The translations under genes and the position numbers were made by a program. Under the pieces are notes generated by a model. It saw only the letters and a list, made by a program, of their open reading frames with translations, was not told the origin of the DNA and made no database searches. Shown one piece after another: positions 29,685 to 35,030 of a stretch of DNA of 35,030 nucleotides. The stretch comes from Veillonella sp. R32 (lineage in GTDB: Bacteria; Bacillota; Negativicutes; Veillonellales; Veillonellaceae). The stretch spans positions 1 to 35,030 of the forward strand of contig NZ_NMZQ01000009.1 in the NCBI RefSeq assembly GCF_010093125.1. The letters are read 5' to 3'. How positions within the stretch are numbered: position 1 is the first letter of the stretch; every line of letters starts with the position of its first letter.

Positions 29685-30236
29685 AAAATTTCCTCCACAA
29701 AAACCTACAATTTTAAATCTACAAATAGATGTTTAAAAGTAAAGCATTTTGTAATAAAAATAACCAAACCAGCAGATTTTAGTAAAAAAACAAAATATAA
29801 TTTAAAATCCACCTTTAAACTATACTCATCATTATCTACCTTACACATTTCATCAAAACTATTAATTAGTTAGTATTTTTAAATACTATTTTTAATTCAT
29901 TTTATTATATATCTTCACATTTTTTGATGTCAATACACCTTCCACCTTCACATTTAATCATTAACCTAATAGACTATCATTTTCAATTAATAAAGAACAA
30001 CAAATCTTCTAAAACTCTCGTAAAAACGTCATTTTAATCACATATAACAAAAATTTTAAATTCTCATTTTCATTTTTTCAAACCTATCTATATCACGAAT
30101 TGCATATTCTTCATTAATCTTAATATTAAATTCATAAATATCCTATCACCATTTTTTCATTTATATAGATAATTAACATTTTATGTGCAGTCATTTAACT
30201 TCACGTATATTTTATCAACATTATTCTTCATAATAT
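29685..30236. other. Very AT-rich region upstream of adhesin 2
   Basis: About 550 bp with no gene recognised, between the DUF2827 terminator and the adhesin 2 start. It holds the adhesin ribosome binding site at its left end and presumably the promoter; several TTGATG- or TATAGT-like words occur but no well-spaced pair stands out. Confidence 0.45.
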
Positions 30237-30282
30237 AAAAATACGATTTCAAAAGAATTATCTCTTCTAAAATCGCATTTTG
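30237..30282 (-). terminator. Terminator after the DUF2827 gene
   Basis: Minus strand: AAAATGCGATTT pairs with AAATCGTATTTT, with inner pairing of AAGA and TCTT, then a T-run. It lies about 100 bp after the stop codon. The GCGATTT arm recurs in the hairpin at 31653-31703. Confidence 0.7.
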
Positions 30283-30382
30283 TAATTCATATTTTATTAC
30301 TTCTTCCAGCGCCTCTTCATACGAAGTTTATCTTTCATCATGCCTTCTCTCAATCTATGCATACACAACACAAAACCCTACA

Positions 30383-31519
30383 TTAGTCTTCAAATAATTT
30401 CTGCAATAACGACCGATGCGCCGCTACTACATCAGCATTATAAGGGGATAACGTTTCAAGAAAAGCTTTATTCTTTGTCGCATACGTTTCAAGTGATGCA
30501 TCATAATGATTAATTACATCGAGCAATACTTCGGCCCCTTTATAGGCATCAAAACCAGGGTAATAGAAACCCACCCCTGCATCACGAAGCATTTCAGAGT
30601 TATGCACTAATGGATAATTGCCATATAAAGCTTCATAGTACGCATAATTTAGCCCCAATTGCCATTGATAAGAAAGCACAATATCCGTATAACGGGATAA
30701 GAAATAAGGCATTAAATGACGACTTTCTACAGTCATAACATTGTCTTTCACCAATCGAGTATACCCAATAAAGTTATGGAACCCGCTCACATCTTTTAAA
30801 TGATATGTATTACATAGGTACACATGGGCTAACGCCTCTTTATCTTGTTTATACACAGCTTCAGCAATTAGAACAGGGATATAGCAATTTTTTACCACCG
30901 ATGAATTAGGCTCAAATACGGAAACACGCCGACCACGCTTAGTTTTATCCGGATTATATCCAAAGGTAAGCCCTTCCTGTAATTGTGCGACTTGACGGTC
31001 AAAGAAAAAAGAATTCCAAATATGCGGCACTTTATATACCTTTGTCCCCGTCATAATGCTCAAATAATCTTTATTGGTTTCATATACTTGAGGAATGAGC
31101 CAAGCTTGATCATAGGTAGAACCATTAAATGCACGACCACCATCTTTACCTACAATGAATTTCTCCATATCCCAAATGAAATCATTCCCCATGCGATAGG
31201 TAACAATTTTTGCCCCATGCTTTCTAAATTCTTTTTCATAGAAGGGTTCTAATGTTAGCGTACCTTCAATAAGCACATCCGTTGTTTCCACAACCTCTTC
31301 ATAGGGATATACGGCAATGCCCATGGCATCCACTTCTAATTCTTTTGGCAATGTTTTTAAATCATTTCCCCAAAACAGAAAATACACATCGTCTACTTCA
31401 GGAATTTGCATCAACGTTTCACGAAGAAAATACATATTTTGCCCTGCTCCATTAGACCAAATATGCTTATAGGAAGGGCCCCAAAAGAAGGTGATGCCTA
31501 TACGCAAACCAGATTTCAT
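30383..31519 (-). CDS. DUF2827-family protein, putative glycosyltransferase
   Basis: A 378-residue soluble protein with the DUF2827 opening LRIGITFFWGPSYKHIWSNGAGQN. Its general look, an N-terminal nucleotide-fold half and a C-terminal half with ALYGNYPLVHNSEMLRDAGVGFYYPGFDAYKGAEVL, recalls GT-B glycosyltransferases, where an acidic residue in the second half contacts the sugar nucleotide. No enzyme activity is established for the family that I know of. The start is the ATG at 31519; an in-frame TTG three codons upstream has no better site. It sits between adhesin 3 and adhesin 2 on the same strand and has its own terminators on both sides. Adhesin glycosylation is an attractive guess because adhesin 2 is so Ser-rich. 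Confidence 0.75.
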   Translation of the reverse strand: MKSGLRIGITFFWGPSYKHIWSNGAGQNMYFLRETLMQIPEVDDVYFLFWGNDLKTLPKELEVDAMGIAVYPYEEVVETTDVLIEGTLTLEPFYEKEFRKHGAKIVTYRMGNDFIWDMEKFIVGKDGGRAFNGSTYDQAWLIPQVYETNKDYLSIMTGTKVYKVPHIWNSFFFDRQVAQLQEGLTFGYNPDKTKRGRRVSVFEPNSSVVKNCYIPVLIAEAVYKQDKEALAHVYLCNTYHLKDVSGFHNFIGYTRLVKDNVMTVESRHLMPYFLSRYTDIVLSYQWQLGLNYAYYEALYGNYPLVHNSEMLRDAGVGFYYPGFDAYKGAEVLLDVINHYDASLETYATKNKAFLETLSPYNADVVAAHRSLLQKLFED

Positions 31520-31652
31520 ACACTTCAACCTTTCTCTTTACTACACAATGTATACGATTTACGAATACTATATCATACTCTATATGATAATTTTGTGAAA
31601 CAACCTGTCTAATTGCCCCAAGATATACAATAAACGGAAATAACAGCCCCTA

Positions 31653-31703
31653 TAGAAAAGGCGATTTAAAAGGAGGGGGTTCCTTTCAAATCGCACTTTT
31701 CTA
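31653..31703 (-). terminator. Hairpin/terminator after adhesin 3
   Basis: Minus strand: TAGAAAAGTGCGATTT pairs with AAATCGCCTTTTCTA, with an inner AAGGA / TCCTT stem. It lies about 105 bp after the adhesin 3 stop. The T-run is short, so termination strength is uncertain. Confidence 0.6.
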
Positions 31704-31808
31704 AGGCTAACAGCCTACCTAATATGGGGTTGTCACTAATGATGAAGCGATAGTAATACTACCATCTCATCATAAAGTTTCACGCAAACTACTATCAGTT
31801 GAGTTTAA

Positions 31809-34800
31809 TTATCGTTGTGCTAATTGTTGTACCAAAGCTTCTAATTTAGCGATACGATCATTTTGTGCATCAATCTGATTTTGTTTTGCCGACAATTCAG
31901 ATTCAAATTGAGCTTTTTGAGCCTGATTTTGAGCTTCTAAGGTTTCTACTTTATTAGAAAGTGAAGCAACTGAACTTGTCGTTTTAGCAGCATCGCCTGC
32001 GCCAATGCGGAATGTGGCCCCTACATTAGCCATCGCTTTGCCACCTTGACCATAAGATAAACCTAAGGTGTATTGTTGATTATTATTAGGTGCATATGCA
32101 TAACCTACTGCCAATGCTTGTTTGCCGCGATAAGTACCTACACCAGCCATCACTTGACCACGTTCACCTTCTACGTAAGGAAGTGGATTCAAGGCAGCTA
32201 AGGAAGCAGCCATAGCATCGCCTTCAGCCGATTCATCGCGAACATTTTGAATTTCAGAGGCTAACCCACGGATTGCTTGGCCATGTGCATTCACTACTTC
32301 ACCAAGAACACCGATGGATGCTGTATTCGTTTCAACTTGCTGTTTAATTGGATATAATTGGCCGCCAGTAATAGCTTGACGAGACCCTTCAGCAATATTA
32401 CCATCAGCAATATTATTAGTTTCAATTAAACCCGTTTCACTGTTCTTCGTAGCAAATTCAACACCACCAATAGCTATGGATGTAGCAGTTAACTTAGTTT
32501 GATCACTCGTTGCACTCTTATCTGCCACACCGCCACCAATTGTTAACGCATCGCCAGTTAAAGACGAACCATTTACATTAAGAGCTGTGCCTGTTAAGGA
32601 AGAACCATCAACAGTAAGAGCTTTACCAGTTAATGTGGAACCATCTACAGTAAGAGCTTTATCTGTTAAGGAAGTGTTGTCACCTACTGATACACCATTA
32701 TTAGTTACATTAGTGTTACCAACAGTTACACCAGTAGTAGTCACTTTAGTGTCTCCCACAGTTATAGACTTATTAATAGTTACATCATCTTTTAAGCTTA
32801 ATGCATCATCATCATTAATGATAAAGTTATTCTGATCATATTTAAGGAATATATCATTTGGATTATCTTCATATGCACGATCCATCCAGTTATCTTCAAT
32901 TGAACGGAACGATGAACCATTGGACGCTGTCGAAGATGCTGGTTTAGCACTACGATTAGTGTTAGAGTCACCTCCTACTGGCGTCCACCCTACTTTACGG
33001 TTCAATTTCAACATAGCATCTTCGGTTAACGATACATTGAAGATACGTTTCCCATTTTCATTAACAGTTGACTCTACTGCCACCGCTTCTTTACCACGAA
33101 CACTAATTAAGTTTGTAATATTGCGTTTACCATCTTTAGTCAAGTTGTCCATATCCCTAGTAGCTGCATTTTCTGCATTAGCAAGGCTTTCTTTAGCACT
33201 GTCAGATAAATCAACAGTCACTTTATTTCCTTCAACTGCAGTTACGATGTTTTGTTTACCAGCTTCATCGGTTTTACCAACGATATCAACACGGTTGTTT
33301 TCTTTGGAAATGTTAACGCCATCAGCTTTACCATTTTCATCAGCACCAATAGTTACACCTTGTAGAGCACTACCAGCTGTTTTTTCAACATCCGCAAGTC
33401 TACCGTCTAAACCATCTACTTTATCGCCTAGATTCTTCACATTATCATTTAATCCCTTAACTTGATCACCCAAACCTTTAACGTCTTTATCAAGACCGTC
33501 AACACGGTCATTTAAGCCATCAACTTTATTACCTAAACCATTTACTTTAGAGCCTAAGTCTTTTACATCTTTGCCTAAACCATCAACCTTATCATTTAAG
33601 CCGTTTACTTTACCGCCTAAATCACCTAAGCCTTTTTCAAGCGTATCGACTTTACCATCAATGCCGCTAACCTTAGTATCTAAATTGTCAACGCGATTAT
33701 TCACTTTATCAAGTTGGCCTTTATTAACAGCATCGCCAGCATTTTGACCTTCTGCAATATTAGTAATTACTTTACTACCTGCATCAATGCCTCCTTTAGT
33801 AATAGATGGACCATCTTTAATAGTTAAACCATCATTAGCTACTGCTGTATCACCTACATTGACGCCACTATCAGTAACACTAGTATTACCAGCAGTTGGG
33901 CTACCTACTGTAATACCATTATCGCTAATGGTAGTACCGCCAGTCTTGATAGAGCCATCGCTACCAAGATCTACATTCTTATCTAGGTTAACTGTAAATG
34001 TCTTAACATCATCTTTAGTGCTTGTATCAACAGTAATATTCTTGCCACCAACTACATTAACAGCATTTTGGCTCACTTCTTTAATAACATCCTTACCTTT
34101 ATCATCAAGGTTGGAAAGTTGTTTGTCTGCTGCATTGTTAATACGTTCCTTAGTAGCTGCCGTTAAATCAACTACTAAGTTCTGACCATCAACTTTGCTT
34201 TCTACCATGCCACCATTTGGTTTGCCAATAATACCGAAGCTTGCATTGCCTTTATTAACAGTGACTACTCCGCCATTGCCATCATTGATTGTAATGGATT
34301 GTAATGCGGAGCCAGCTGTAGCTGCACCACCTTCAGCAATATTTTTAACCTCTTGTAACTGGTTGTAAGTAACTACATCGCCATCTTGTGTACCATTAGA
34401 TACATTAGTAATCTTAGTACTACCTGCATTAATGCCACCAAGACTAATAGATGGGCCATTTTCAATAGTTAAACCACCATTTGAAATTGTTGTACCACCT
34501 ACAGTAATAGTACCTAAATCACCAACTGTTATACCACCATTGTTAATAGTAGTACCACCTACCGTTACACTACCACCATTGATTACAGTGTCACCCACTT
34601 TAAATTCGCCTTGTGGCTGTAAGGTTACACCACCATTGTTAATCGTTGTGCCACCTACCGTTACATCTCCAGATTTAACTACGGTATCACCAAGAGTAAT
34701 GGAGCCATCGTTACCAAGATCTACATTCTTATCGAGGTTAACTGTAAAGGTCTTAACACCATCTTTAGTATCGTTAGCAACATTGATGTTATCGCCACCA

Positions 34801-35030
34801 ACTACATCAACAGCATCCTGACTGACTTCTTTAATAACGTCTTTACCTTTATCGTCAAGATTGGATAAGTCTTTATTAGCAGCATTGTCGATTTTTTCTT
34901 TAGTCGTTGCATTGAGATCAACTACTAAATCATTACCAACTACTTTGCTTTCTACCGCACCGTTTTCAGCACCTTTTACACCAAAACCAGCGTTAGCTTT
35001 ATTAACAGTGATTTCACCATTATCGCTAAC
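31809..35030 (-). CDS. YadA-like trimeric autotransporter adhesin 3 (5' end outside the window)
   Basis: Partial surface adhesin: 1073 codons plus stop are in the window and the frame is open to its right edge, so signal peptide and head are missing. A GTG at 34598 in this frame is not a real start. Visible order from the right: stalk modules with beta-rich GGTTISNGGLTV-type repeats and KTFTVNLDKNVDLGSDGSI segments (two copies 750 bp apart); a neck-like GDAVNKGQL; 15 perfect heptads (33384-33698); another stalk domain; TLTGKALTVDGS repeats; the YadA barrel anchor (GDAMAASLAALNPLPY onward); and a 64-residue C-terminal coiled coil ending RIAKLEALVQQLAQR. Terminal 17 residues are nearly identical to adhesin 2. 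Confidence 0.92.
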   Translation of the reverse strand, partial: VSDNGEITVNKANAGFGVKGAENGAVESKVVGNDLVVDLNATTKEKIDNAANKDLSNLDDKGKDVIKEVSQDAVDVVGGDNINVANDTKDGVKTFTVNLDKNVDLGNDGSITLGDTVVKSGDVTVGGTTINNGGVTLQPQGEFKVGDTVINGGSVTVGGTTINNGGITVGDLGTITVGGTTISNGGLTIENGPSISLGGINAGSTKITNVSNGTQDGDVVTYNQLQEVKNIAEGGAATAGSALQSITINDGNGGVVTVNKGNASFGIIGKPNGGMVESKVDGQNLVVDLTAATKERINNAADKQLSNLDDKGKDVIKEVSQNAVNVVGGKNITVDTSTKDDVKTFTVNLDKNVDLGSDGSIKTGGTTISDNGITVGSPTAGNTSVTDSGVNVGDTAVANDGLTIKDGPSITKGGIDAGSKVITNIAEGQNAGDAVNKGQLDKVNNRVDNLDTKVSGIDGKVDTLEKGLGDLGGKVNGLNDKVDGLGKDVKDLGSKVNGLGNKVDGLNDRVDGLDKDVKGLGDQVKGLNDNVKNLGDKVDGLDGRLADVEKTAGSALQGVTIGADENGKADGVNISKENNRVDIVGKTDEAGKQNIVTAVEGNKVTVDLSDSAKESLANAENAATRDMDNLTKDGKRNITNLISVRGKEAVAVESTVNENGKRIFNVSLTEDAMLKLNRKVGWTPVGGDSNTNRSAKPASSTASNGSSFRSIEDNWMDRAYEDNPNDIFLKYDQNNFIINDDDALSLKDDVTINKSITVGDTKVTTTGVTVGNTNVTNNGVSVGDNTSLTDKALTVDGSTLTGKALTVDGSSLTGTALNVNGSSLTGDALTIGGGVADKSATSDQTKLTATSIAIGGVEFATKNSETGLIETNNIADGNIAEGSRQAITGGQLYPIKQQVETNTASIGVLGEVVNAHGQAIRGLASEIQNVRDESAEGDAMAASLAALNPLPYVEGERGQVMAGVGTYRGKQALAVGYAYAPNNNQQYTLGLSYGQGGKAMANVGATFRIGAGDAAKTTSSVASLSNKVETLEAQNQAQKAQFESELSAKQNQIDAQNDRIAKLEALVQQLAQR
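33384..33698 (-). repeat. Fifteen uninterrupted heptads in the adhesin 3 stalk
   Basis: Repeating 7-residue units of the type xVxGLxx (for example DKVDGLN, KDVKGLG), 105 residues with no insertion. Val and Leu occupy the a and d core; Gly often precedes the Leu. This predicts a straight trimeric coiled-coil segment of roughly 15 nm. Confidence 0.85.
33951..35030 (-). repeat. Duplicated stalk module in adhesin 3, 750-bp period
   Basis: The stretch 33951-34280 closely matches 34701-35030, for example in DLSNLDDKGKDVIKEVSQ and KTFTVNLDKNVDLG. The offset is 750 bp at 33951/34701 and 34071/34821 and 747 bp at 34251/34998 (one-codon indel). More copies may lie beyond the window edge. Confidence 0.8.

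Noticed and set aside
34598-34598. GTG at 34598 as the start of adhesin 3
   Set aside because: The same frame is open and in register with stalk repeats all the way to the window edge.
33787-34821. Plus-strand open frames opposite adhesin 3
   Set aside because: These are shadows of the repeated stalk codons, with no ribosome binding site and low-complexity products.

Overview
The window looks like a chromosomal segment of a diderm Firmicute (Negativicutes), most likely Veillonella or a close relative. The inference rests on a combination: a Firmicute-type T-box leader sits in the same 35 kb as three outer-membrane trimeric autotransporter adhesins (YadA-like), one with a proteobacterial-style extended signal peptide (ESPR). 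The DNA is AT-rich, and protein family content fits. No rRNA, tRNA, insertion sequence, phage gene or CRISPR array was seen.

Layout. 1-1292: a MerR-family regulator (+) behind a promoter with a 19-bp spacer and a dyad, preceded by degenerate 25-bp repeats. 1445-4305 (-): methionine module, metA (an acetyltransferase by its residue 111) then metY, behind a T-box leader whose specifier reads as ATG (Met). 4520-11784 (-): complete F1Fo ATP synthase operon atpZ-atpI-atpB-E-F-H-A-G-D-C with promoter and terminator; the c subunit has an unusual Asp plus Glu-Ser ion-site pattern. 12061-16153 (-): ACT-domain protein, UPF0210 protein, WecA/TagO-like phosphoglycosyltransferase and WecB epimerase, apparently one operon. 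16171-17850 (-): phosphoglucomutase. 18035-19949 (-): two tandem YitT paralogues. 20119-21692 (+): ispE overlapping a FadR-type GntR regulator. 22079-23578 (+): DASS-family anion transporter. 23689-35030 (-): accessory surface locus with three adhesin genes and a DUF2827 putative glycosyltransferase between the second and third.

The surface locus is the most interesting part. Adhesin 2 (26285-29684) carries a nine-G tract between its ESPR and the hydrophobic part of its signal peptide. At nine G the reading frame is broken; at eight (or eleven) it runs through to a ~1132-residue protein. This is a textbook arrangement for on/off phase variation. The same protein contains about 37 copies of a 14-residue Ser/Ala repeat that reads as a very long alanine-core coiled coil, rich in possible O-glycosylation sites and lying next to the putative glycosyltransferase. 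Adhesin 1 (23689-25775) is broken by an apparent one-base deletion in its head domain, not at a homopolymer. Adhesin 3 enters the window already in frame and lacks its 5' end. All three continue past the YadA beta-barrel anchor with a 48-71-residue C-terminal coiled coil, which should lie in the periplasm; classical trimeric autotransporters end at the last barrel strand.

Most functions come from recognisable motifs and family knowledge. Promoters and operators were read by eye, and start codons were chosen from Shine-Dalgarno placement.
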